A stretch of 64,000 bases of DNA, taken from an uncultured Flavobacteriaceae bacterium. GTDB taxonomy: Bacteria > Bacteroidota > Bacteroidia > Flavobacteriales > Flavobacteriaceae. Position 1 is the first letter of the stretch. Every line of letters starts with the position of its first letter. The translations under genes were made by a program, and so were the position numbers. The notes under the pieces were generated by a model. The model saw nothing but the letters and a program-made list of their open reading frames with translations. It did not search any database and had not been told where the DNA came from. This document shows, one piece after another, positions 39,005-47,764 of this stretch. The stretch is taken from positions 718,501 through 782,500 of the forward strand of contig CALSUF010000002.1 of the NCBI GenBank assembly GCA_943789465.1, in the 5' to 3' direction.

Positions 39005-39188
39005 ACAGCCATAACCTTGCTCAGATAAGTCTCTGACTTTGCACAACAGCTTAACAGATCGTAAACATTATTCAATTAAACTTTAGTTCATTTTATTTAT
39101 TGATTTTAAATTGCAACCTATTTAAAATCAACTAGTTATAGGTTTATTTTTTTGGAATTTTAAAAATTATGTTATAGGTTTAGGCTTT

Positions 39189-39251
39189 GATTGTGACCCC
39201 AAGTCTACATCTTCAAAAAGAATTTGACCAGAGTTTAGATATTATTTTATT
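39189..39251 (+). repeat. 63-bp direct repeat, right copy
   Basis: It begins GATTGTGACCCCAAG and ends TTAGATATTATTTTATT. It differs from the left copy at four positions, all in the first 28 bases. In the only open frame shared by both copies all four changes alter the amino acid, so the repeat is not conserved as protein. Confidence 0.85.
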
Positions 39252-39341
39252 GAATGCCGTATTGGAAAGGTTTCGATAGGTGTTCCATTTGCCACAGAAC
39301 AAGAATTATGTGGAAGTGGGGTAAAATCTCTTTTAAAATAA
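39228..39341 (+). pseudogene. possible 3' remnant of an unknown gene
   Basis: An open stretch of 37 codons without a good start. It ends in GVPFATEQELCGSGVKSLLK and a TAA stop. The last 27 residues have a protein-like composition unlike random AT-rich DNA. The repeat boundary lies inside its 5' part, as if the insertion had removed the upstream portion. No family recognised and the call is weak. Confidence 0.25.
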
Positions 39342-39380
39342 ATTTAAATTAAAAAAAAACTCTCTAACCCTACTTACATT

Positions 39381-39794
39381 ATGGAATTGAAAACAAAAAT
39401 TGATGTTCTGTCATCAAAATACGAATCACTTAAAAATCGTATTAACACAGAGGAAGCTACAAAAGAGGAACTTGAATCTTTCGAGATTATAAAAGCCATT
39501 TTACGAAAAGATATTGGAGTTGAAAAGATACACCATAGAGATACACAGAGTTATTTTGGTGTTCTTTATGACAACAACAACAGAAAGCCGATTTGTAGAC
39601 TGTTTTTAGATGGTAGGATAAAACGAATTGAATTATTTGATCAAAATAAAACTTCTAGAAAAATTGAGATCAACACAATTGATGATATATATAATTTTTC
39701 AGAAGATTTATTAAGCGTTGCTAATTATTACAAAAATGATTACAACTTGGAAAGACAACCGGAAAAACAACTGGAAAATTTAAAACAAGCATAA
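39381..39794 (+). CDS. HsdR-like C-terminal domain protein lacking the nuclease part
   Basis: A 137-residue protein with an N-terminal coiled coil (about 1-35), a helix TKEELESFEIIKAILRKDIG, then HHRDTQSYFGVLYDNNNRKP, ICRLFLDGRI and a closing DDIYNFSEDLL. In type I restriction-like proteins of about 350 aa this block follows an N-terminal HSDR_N/PD-(D/E)XK nuclease. Here the nuclease is absent and the coiled coil directly precedes the C-terminal block. It may be a fragment or a stand-alone binding domain. Recognition is from memory of the motif and not from a search. Confidence 0.6.
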   Translation: MELKTKIDVLSSKYESLKNRINTEEATKEELESFEIIKAILRKDIGVEKIHHRDTQSYFGVLYDNNNRKPICRLFLDGRIKRIELFDQNKTSRKIEINTIDDIYNFSEDLLSVANYYKNDYNLERQPEKQLENLKQA

Positions 39795-39816
39795 CGTGTC
39801 AATACAACTTGAAATT

Positions 39817-40106
39817 ATGAAAAATCTATTAAAAATTACTTTTGCATTATTTTTATTTATGCTGTATACTGATTGTAGCAATGGGGAAGAAACAAATCAA
39901 AAAGATGTTTCTAAACTTACAGATGAAGAAGTATTTGCTTTGAAAACTTTTGAAATTTATGAGGAATTGTCAACCAAAGATATTCCAATAGAAGATATTA
40001 AATATCTCGTCTTAAAAATTCAAATGGATTTCTAACTGCAAAATTTGAATTAACAGGGCTAACAAAAAAAGAGTTGCAAATGGGTTCTTTTGTTATCATA
40101 TACTAA
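39817..40106 (+). pseudogene. small lipoprotein gene with a frameshift
   Basis: The ATG at 39817 opens a signal peptide of lipoprotein type (FALFLFMLYTDC, Cys20). The frame runs to a TAA at 40033-40035, giving 72 aa. At a run of five A (40014-40018) a shift to the next frame would continue with SNGFLTAKFELTGLTKKELQ and stop at 40104-40106. That second stretch looks coding, so the gene is either broken, a slippage site, or affected by a sequencing error. Its last codons and stop lie in the 26-bp repeat shared with the end of ligA. Confidence 0.5.
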
Positions 40107-40122
40107 CCCTTAACCCAACATC
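40097..40122. repeat. 26-bp direct repeat, left copy (ligA tail sequence)
   Basis: CATATACTAACCCTTAACCC followed by AACATC. It is identical to 41005-41030, which contains the stop and last three codons of ligA on the minus strand. The copies are 908 bp apart. Confidence 0.85.
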
Positions 40123-40370
40123 GCCATCAGGAAAATGCGGAAAGCACAATGTTTATTGATGAAACAAACCCTATTGTTGATGCTTCAGAAAATTACATAA
40201 ATAATGTACCATGGAATTGGAATCAATTCTATGTATATCTTTCTATGGCTGGATTACATCAAACCAACGCTTTTTTTAATAGCATACAGAACACACCCCC
40301 AAAACTTAAAAATTATAACAGATATAGAACTATAGGAGTAGGTTCTTTTAGAAAAGAATGTACCAATTAA
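40107..40370 (+). pseudogene. C-terminal gene fragment with no start, fused to the repeat
   Basis: The frame is open from 40107 inside the 26-bp repeat to a stop at 40370. The ATG at 40149 would give 73 aa, but the coding-like sequence (HQENAEST) already begins before it. The peptide contains NPIVDASENYINNVPWNWNQ and ends SFRKECTN, a composition of tryptophan and asparagine more like the tail of a larger secreted or toxin-like protein. I read it as the 3' end of a gene whose front was lost at the repeat junction. Family unknown. Confidence 0.45.
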
Positions 40371-40383
40371 ATACTAATTAAAA

Positions 40384-40863
40384 ATGAAAAAATTACTTTT
40401 AATAATTTGTTTAGCCTCTATTAATTGTTTCTCTCAAGACTTAAAGGACAAAGTAAATAAAAATGTTATTTATATTTATTTTGAGAAAGAAGATCCATAT
40501 CAGAAAAAGACTGTCTCATTGAAAACAAGTGGAAAAGAAATGGATAGATCCTCTTATATTTTCTCTTTTATAGAAGAAAACAACAAATCTTTAAATAAAG
40601 AGGTTATAAAACTAGAGTATTCTGAATATGCAGATTATGACGAAATGTCAAATGATAATCGTGTTTTACTAATTGAAATAAATAAAAGTTTTTTGAAGAA
40701 AAATAAAAATCTAATTTTAACAAGAAAAATTATGCATAAAATAGGCTTTATAGAAACTCGAAAAATTATAGAAAGAACTAAGAAGATATTATTAATTGAA
40801 AATAACAACTATAACAATAAAATTACAATTAGAGTAGTAAAATATTATACTATGATAGAATAG
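40384..40863 (+). CDS. secreted orphan protein
   Basis: A 159-residue protein with a signal peptide (MKKLLLIICLASINCFSQ, cleavage after residue 18). The mature part is strongly basic and rich in Lys, Asn and Ile, with strands near the start (NVIYIYFEKED) and helices in the second half (RKIMHKIGFIETRKIIERTK). It starts 13 bp after the gene fragment, so the two may be an effector tail and its immunity-type partner, which is inference from layout only. No family recognised. It lies within the 908-bp duplicated-end interval. Confidence 0.6.
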   Translation: MKKLLLIICLASINCFSQDLKDKVNKNVIYIYFEKEDPYQKKTVSLKTSGKEMDRSSYIFSFIEENNKSLNKEVIKLEYSEYADYDEMSNDNRVLLIEINKSFLKKNKNLILTRKIMHKIGFIETRKIIERTKKILLIENNNYNNKITIRVVKYYTMIE

Positions 40864-41004
40864 AAGCAATCATGAATAAACAATAAAAACTAACCGCAAC
40901 CATGCATATAAAAAATAGCAATTAAGTGCCTAATAAAAAGTTTGGTTCTTTTCTGTTATCTTGATTTTAAATCGAAAATAATAGCTTTTTAACCTGCTAC
41001 TTTT

Positions 41005-43030
<2,026 letters not shown>

Positions 43031-43117
43031 TTAATAATTTGCAGTACTAAGATATGAAAATGAGTGGTACACAAAAGAGAAATACGAAGAATTTATCAGC
43101 AATTTAGTGAACAAAAA

Positions 43118-43966
43118 TCAGCGTTTGCTAGCGCACATCATTCTGTTTTTTCCAAAAATATCGGTCTTTAGTTGAACGTCTTCAAAATCGTTAGAAGAAA
43201 AAAGAGCTTTGGTCTCATCTCCTAGATATTCATTGATTTCAAAATAGAGCACCCCTTGTTTTTTAAGGGCTTTTTTGCTCAATGCGACGATCGCTTGATA
43301 AAATACTAAGGGGTTGTTATTTTCAACAAAGAGAGCCAAATGAGGTTCGTGATCCAATACATTGGGTGCCATGCGTTCTTTTTCACTTTCACGAACATAC
43401 GGCGGATTGGACACAATGATGTCAAACTGCGATGCGCTGTTTTCCCATTCCAAAACATTTGCTTCAATAGTGTTGAGTTGCACGGCATTTTGTTGGGCGT
43501 TGTACTGTGCCATTTCTAAAGCGGCAGGACTGACATCCAAAGCAAACACCTCTGCATTAGCCAAGTGTTTTGCCAAGCTCACCGCAATGCAGCCAGAGCC
43601 GGTGCCTATATCTAAAATTTTAAGTGACTGGTTGGAGTCCGCTTGTTTCAAAATCCAAGCAACGAGTTCTTCTGTTTCAGGACGTGGGATCAGTACATTG
43701 GGATCCACTTTAAAATCCAATCCAAAAAAAGAGGTCGTTCCCAGTATATATTGAATGGGTTCATAGGTCAAAAGACGACTGATGATGGTTTCAAAATACT
43801 CGAACGTTTCAGGAGTGATGAGGGTATCGGATTGAAGGCTGACATCGATACGTTTGTACTCTAAGTGTTGTTCGCAAATGCGGTAAAAGAAGGTGTTAAT
43901 TTCTTCTTTAGGGTAATAGCCTATAAGTCCATTTTGAAAAAAATTCTGAAGTGATTTTAACTGCAT
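43118..43966 (-). CDS. prmC: release-factor glutamine methyltransferase PrmC
   Basis: A 282-residue SAM-dependent enzyme that methylates the GGQ glutamine of release factors RF1 and RF2. The SAM-binding motif is ILDIGTGSGCIAVSLAKHL and the catalytic NPPY lies in IIVSNPPYVRESE. The helical N-terminal domain for RF binding is present. I chose the ATG at 43966 because MQLKSLQNFFQ is a normal start; an upstream in-frame start adds ten unlikely residues. It lies 33 bp after the acetyltransferase gene on the same strand. Confidence 0.93.
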   Translation of the reverse strand: MQLKSLQNFFQNGLIGYYPKEEINTFFYRICEQHLEYKRIDVSLQSDTLITPETFEYFETIISRLLTYEPIQYILGTTSFFGLDFKVDPNVLIPRPETEELVAWILKQADSNQSLKILDIGTGSGCIAVSLAKHLANAEVFALDVSPAALEMAQYNAQQNAVQLNTIEANVLEWENSASQFDIIVSNPPYVRESEKERMAPNVLDHEPHLALFVENNNPLVFYQAIVALSKKALKKQGVLYFEINEYLGDETKALFSSNDFEDVQLKTDIFGKNRMMCASKR

Positions 43967-43999
43967 TATAACGTTTTTATCATTCTTACACCACACGAG

Positions 44000-44443
44000 C
44001 TATGACCCGTGTTTCCCATAGAGGATCTCCAAATATTCAAATCCGTATTGTTTATATAATTTTTGAGCTGTAGTGAGTTCCGAAAGTGTTTCTAAATAAC
44101 ACTGGGTGTACCCCATTGATTTGGCAGCTTCTAGACAACTATCTAAAAGCTGTTTACTGTATCCTTTTCCTCTAGCATCTGGTGATATATACATTTTTTG
44201 AAGTTCGCAAATAGACGATTTTTCGGAAGGAAGGGCTTTGATTCCAGCACCGCCTTTGACTTGACCTTCGTGGTCTATCACAAAATAAACAGCTTTATCT
44301 TCTTGATAGGATTCAAACATTTGAGTGGTTTCTACATCTTCATAAACGGTCCCTGTTAAAGGAAGGCGAAGCTCTATAAATATGGATTTAATAACCGATT
44401 CGATTTGTGAATTGTCGTTAAATTGAATTTCTCTAATACGCAT
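44000..44443 (-). CDS. GNAT-family N-acetyltransferase
   Basis: A 147-residue GNAT acetyltransferase. The acetyl-CoA loop reads ISPDARGKGYSKQLLD (R/QxxGxG/A pattern) after the strand MYI. The closing part GYTQCYLETLSELTTAQKLY has the alpha4/beta5 pattern, and FEYLEILYGKHGS is the C-terminus. The substrate is unknown; small-molecule or N-terminal acetylation are both possible. It precedes prmC. Confidence 0.88.
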   Translation of the reverse strand: MRIREIQFNDNSQIESVIKSIFIELRLPLTGTVYEDVETTQMFESYQEDKAVYFVIDHEGQVKGGAGIKALPSEKSSICELQKMYISPDARGKGYSKQLLDSCLEAAKSMGYTQCYLETLSELTTAQKLYKQYGFEYLEILYGKHGS

Positions 44444-44506
44444 TTGATGGATACCGATTAATAAATCTTATTTTTGTTGTTCGAAGATACATATAATACC
44501 CAAAAA

Positions 44507-44971
44507 ATGATAAAAAAATTTACGATCCTTCTCTTAATTTTATTGACAACGAGTTGCGCCATCAAAAAAAAACCAGAGTTTATTAAAATTGATGGTATTG
44601 AACTTGTGGAGGCTAATTCTAGAACACTGACATTAAAAGCGGAAGCACTTTTTAACAATCCAAACGTTGTAGGGGGTCGACTGAATACGGAGGGTGTGAA
44701 TGTATTTGTAAATGACATGTTAATGGGAATTGTGAGTGCAGAAGAATTTAAAGTCCCCGCAAAAAATAGTTTTAAGGTACCTCTTCAAATTAAAATCAAT
44801 ACCAAAGACCTTTTAAGTAAAGATCCGAATGGATTTTTAAGCGGACTCCTTAACAGTGTTCTAAACAAAAACTTGAAAGTAACTTATAAAGGCGTTATTC
44901 AATTTAAGGCCTTAGGCTTTAGCTATAAATACCCTATTGATAAAACAGAAACCGTCAAAATTAAATTATAA
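44507..44971 (+). CDS. LEA type 2 (LEA14-like) lipoprotein
   Basis: A 154-residue lipoprotein (MIKKFTILLLILLTTSC, lipobox LTTSC) with one WHy/LEA14-type beta-sandwich (VEANSRTLTLKAEALFNNPN, then KVPLQIKINTKDLL). The ATG at 44507 opens the signal peptide; an upstream TTG at 44474 is not needed. Its stop overlaps the start region of ribD, suggesting translational coupling. LEA14 domains occur in stress-related and envelope proteins; function here unknown. Confidence 0.85.
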   Translation: MIKKFTILLLILLTTSCAIKKKPEFIKIDGIELVEANSRTLTLKAEALFNNPNVVGGRLNTEGVNVFVNDMLMGIVSAEEFKVPAKNSFKVPLQIKINTKDLLSKDPNGFLSGLLNSVLNKNLKVTYKGVIQFKALGFSYKYPIDKTETVKIKL

Positions 44972-45972
44972 TCCGTCACGAACATTACATAGCACGTTGT
45001 ATTGAGATTGCCAAAAAAGGCTTGGGCTCTACAGCTCCCAATCCCATGGTTGGTTGCGTCATTGTGGTGAACGATCAAATAATTGCAGAGGGCTACACAA
45101 GTCCTTATGGTGGTGCGCATGCAGAAGTGAATGCCATTCAATCTGTAAAAGATGTAAGCCTACTCCACAAAGCAACTTTGTATGTCACCTTAGAGCCTTG
45201 TGCACATTTTGGAAAAACACCGCCTTGTAGCGATCTAATCATTGCACATAAAATTCCTAGAGTGGTGATTGGCTGTGTAGATGAACATGATAAAGTATGT
45301 GGCAAAGGTATTGCGAAATTAAAAGCTGCCGGATGTGAAGTGACTGTTGGTGTTTTGGAAACGGAGTGCAAAGCGCATCACAAACGGTTTTTTACATACC
45401 ACACTAAAAAGCGTCCTTATATTATATTGAAATGGGCAGAGAGTAACGATGGGTTTATGGCGCCGTTGTCAAAATCTGAAACCAAACCGGTTTGGATCAG
45501 TAATTCGTACTCAAGACAATTGGTGCATCAATGGCGTGCGGAAGAACAAGCCATTTTGGTGGGCGCAAATACAGTGGTTCAAGACAATCCTAGCTTAACG
45601 ACTCGTGAAGTGGAAGGATCCAACCCAACCCGTATTGTCATTGACCCAAAAAATTCCCTAGCAGAAACGTATCAGGTGTTTAATTCTGACGCAAAAACCA
45701 TTCGACTGACTTCAGTTGAAATTGATGTACAAAAACCACTGGCAGCAGAAATATGTAACGCTTTATATACACATCAAATAAATTCTGTAATTGTTGAAGG
45801 TGGGCAAAAAACCCTGCAAGCATTTATTGATGAGAACCTTTGGGACGAAGCGCGCATATTTTCGAGTGACCTCAAATTAGTTGAAGGAGTTTCAAATCCC
45901 AAAATCAACGGCACTCTGGTTTCTGAAACATCGATTGGTTCGGATTGCTTAAAAATTCTTACAAATGATTGA
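44968..45972 (+). CDS. ribD: riboflavin biosynthesis deaminase/reductase RibD, non-canonical start
   Basis: A bifunctional enzyme for the second and third steps of riboflavin synthesis. The deaminase zinc site has HAEVNAI and PCAHFGKTPPC; the reductase domain begins near KRPYIILKWAESNDGF. Homologues start about 20 residues before TAPNPMVGC, with HEHYIARCIEIAKKG present here but upstream of the only TTG (45022). The frame is closed by TAA at 44962 and holds no ATG, GTG or TTG before that segment. I place the start at ATA 44968 (ATT 44965 or ATC 44971 are equal candidates), overlapping the LEA14 stop. Confidence 0.85.
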   Translation: MIRHEHYIARCIEIAKKGLGSTAPNPMVGCVIVVNDQIIAEGYTSPYGGAHAEVNAIQSVKDVSLLHKATLYVTLEPCAHFGKTPPCSDLIIAHKIPRVVIGCVDEHDKVCGKGIAKLKAAGCEVTVGVLETECKAHHKRFFTYHTKKRPYIILKWAESNDGFMAPLSKSETKPVWISNSYSRQLVHQWRAEEQAILVGANTVVQDNPSLTTREVEGSNPTRIVIDPKNSLAETYQVFNSDAKTIRLTSVEIDVQKPLAAEICNALYTHQINSVIVEGGQKTLQAFIDENLWDEARIFSSDLKLVEGVSNPKINGTLVSETSIGSDCLKILTND

Positions 45973-46582
45973 TACGCTTATATTCGATTTTGGGGATGTG
46001 TTTATCAACCTTGATAAACCTGCCATTGAACGCTCGTTATTGGACCTTGGAGTGACTTCTATTACAGATGACATGCTTTTGACAGCAATGGATTACGAAA
46101 AAGGATTGATTCATACAGATGACTTTGTGACTGCATTTACAACTAGATATCCATCCGTTTCGGCGGCACAATTTAAAAAAGCATGGAATTCAATTATTTT
46201 AAAATTTCCTGAATACCGTTTAGAGTTTATAGAAAACCTTTCTAAAAACAAAAAGTACAAACTTATTTTACTCAGCAATACCAACGCGCTTCATATCGAG
46301 CAAGTCATTGAAAATATGTCTTTAAAAAGGTACGAACGTTTTAAAAGTTGTTTTGATCAATTCTATCTTTCACATGAAATCCACTTTCGGAAACCCGATG
46401 CTTCCATTTATGAATTTGTATTAGAACAGAATCAACTCCAAGCGTGCGATTGTTTTTTTGTTGATGATACTAAAGAAAATACAGAGGCTGCAGCACAACT
46501 AGGCATACACACATGGAACAATAACCCAGTGAAAGAAGATGTTGTTAATCTATTTGACAATCCATTATTTACAAATTTGTAA
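45965..46582 (+). CDS. HAD-superfamily hydrolase
   Basis: A 205-residue HAD-IA hydrolase, probably a sugar- or nucleotide-phosphatase. Motif I is IFDFGDVFINLD, motif II LILLSNTNA, motif III HFRKPDASIYE with the conserved lysine, and motif IV FFVDDTKENTEAA. Motif I has DFGD where the classical form is DxDx, as in many FDFGGV-type members. Its ATG overlaps ribD by 8 bases, and its stop overlaps the next gene by 1 base, so the three genes are translationally coupled. A phosphatase for the riboflavin intermediate (the step after RibD) is tempting but unproven. Confidence 0.9.
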   Translation: MIDTLIFDFGDVFINLDKPAIERSLLDLGVTSITDDMLLTAMDYEKGLIHTDDFVTAFTTRYPSVSAAQFKKAWNSIILKFPEYRLEFIENLSKNKKYKLILLSNTNALHIEQVIENMSLKRYERFKSCFDQFYLSHEIHFRKPDASIYEFVLEQNQLQACDCFFVDDTKENTEAAAQLGIHTWNNNPVKEDVVNLFDNPLFTNL

Positions 46583-47193
46583 TGTCTATGTTGACGTATA
46601 AAACCATACTCAAACCTTCAGAAGAAGTTCTTTACAAAGACAAAGGGAGTAAGTTTTATGGGTATGCATTCCCAATCCACACAACAGAGGAGGTTAAAAA
46701 ACACATAGATAAGCTTAAAAAAAAGCACTCTAATGCAGGGCATTTTTGTTTTGCATTCCAACATGGGATCCAAACACCATATTACCGCGCTTCAGATGAC
46801 GGAGAGCCTTCAAATAGTGCTGGCTTGCCAATTTATGGTCAACTACATGCGTTTGACGTTACTAATGTCCTTGTGGTAGTGGTTCGTTACTTTGGAGGAA
46901 CAAAACTTGGAGTTGGGGGCTTGATAAGTGCCTATAAAACCTCCGCTAAATTAAGTTTGGAGGCTAGTGTTGTAAAACAAATGGACATTTTAATACCCTT
47001 CAAATTAACTTTTGAATACAAAGAGTTGAGTCAAGTGATGCGGATTATTAAAAAATTTCAGCTGGTTTTAAAATCTCAGCGGCTTGAAATGGAATGTGAA
47101 GTGGTCATATTAGCCAAAAAAAGTGTTGAAAAAAGCCTTCAAACTACTTTTGAAGCATTTCATAAAATTAAAGTTGAAATTTTAAACGATTAA
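46582..47193 (+). CDS. yigZ: YigZ/IMPACT family protein
   Basis: A 203-residue protein with the UPF0029/IMPACT N-terminal domain (KDKGSKFYGYAFPI, ASDDGEPSNSAGLPIYGQL) and VVRYFGGTKLGVGGLI, followed by the smaller C-terminal ferredoxin-like domain. The bacterial role is unclear; IMPACT homologues regulate translation in eukaryotes. It starts at the last base of the HAD gene (TAATG), so it belongs to the same transcript. Length normal. Confidence 0.93.
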   Translation: MSMLTYKTILKPSEEVLYKDKGSKFYGYAFPIHTTEEVKKHIDKLKKKHSNAGHFCFAFQHGIQTPYYRASDDGEPSNSAGLPIYGQLHAFDVTNVLVVVVRYFGGTKLGVGGLISAYKTSAKLSLEASVVKQMDILIPFKLTFEYKELSQVMRIIKKFQLVLKSQRLEMECEVVILAKKSVEKSLQTTFEAFHKIKVEILND

Positions 47194-47588
47194 ATTTGCA
47201 GTTTATCTAAAATATATTGCGGACAACGCATTGGAAAATTAGATTTCTTGTTAATAAAAACTAATTTAGTGTGGCCTGTAGTAAGTAATTCGCCGCTAGA
47301 ATTGTGAATTTCGTAATTAAATTCGATGGATGCCGTTGGGCGCTTTAAAAGCGATGTAGAAACTGTTAAAACATCATCGTAATGTGCTGATTTTCTATAA
47401 TTTAGATTCAACTCTACCACTGGCAACATCACATTATTAGACTCCATTTCTTTGTAAGAAATTCCTAAAGAGCTCAACCACTCAAGACGGCCAATTTCAA
47501 GGTACAGAGCATAGTTTCCATGGTAAACAACCCCCATTTGGTCTGTTTCTGCGTATCGCACTTTAATCTTAGTTTGATGTATGTTCAT
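47190..47588 (-). CDS. acyl-CoA thioesterase, YbgC/4-HBT family
   Basis: A 132-residue hot-dog-fold thioesterase. YAETDQMGVVYHGNYALYLE carries the catalytic Asp (in TDQMGVVYHGNY) and matches YbgC/4-hydroxybenzoyl-CoA thioesterases. VVELNLNYRKSAHYDD is the second conserved block. It ends in a 4-bp overlap with yigZ. Likely hydrolyses short or medium acyl-CoA; substrate uncertain. Confidence 0.92.
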   Translation of the reverse strand: MNIHQTKIKVRYAETDQMGVVYHGNYALYLEIGRLEWLSSLGISYKEMESNNVMLPVVELNLNYRKSAHYDDVLTVSTSLLKRPTASIEFNYEIHNSSGELLTTGHTKLVFINKKSNFPMRCPQYILDKLQI

Positions 47589-47764
47589 GTATTATAATTT
47601 GTATATTTAAAAAAAATAAACATGATGAAAAAATATTAAACATTCAATCAATTTTGATTTTTTTTTTTAAAATTTTGTTCACATATTTGTAGTATCAAAC
47701 ACATGATGATCATCCCCGTGATTATTTAGTTTACAACCACTAACTAACAAAAATAATTAAGTAA

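Larger units (their letters stand above)
36039..39251 (+). mobile_element. candidate gene cassette bounded by 63-bp direct repeats
   Basis: Four plus-strand genes (lipoprotein, 92-aa protein, patatin, membrane coiled coil) lie between two copies of a 63-bp sequence, 3150 bp apart. The interval is AT-rich and sits between housekeeping genes of different composition. It encodes no integrase or transposase, so if mobile it relies on functions in trans or on homologous recombination. A tandem-duplication origin is less likely because the interval is not duplicated. Mobility is inferred, not shown. Confidence 0.45.
39005..39380. other. 376-bp gap holding the right repeat and a gene tail
   Basis: It contains a 12-bp direct repeat (GTTATAGGTTTA at 39135 and 39171), the right copy of the 63-bp repeat (39189-39251) and a short open stretch after it (39228-39341) that looks like the end of a lost gene. 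No RNA gene was recognised. Confidence 0.65.

Noticed and set aside
47589..47764. Replication origin upstream of dnaA
   Set aside because: The spacer is AT-rich but holds only one weak DnaA-box-like sequence (TTGTTCACA, 7 of 9) and no cluster; the downstream spacer has none.
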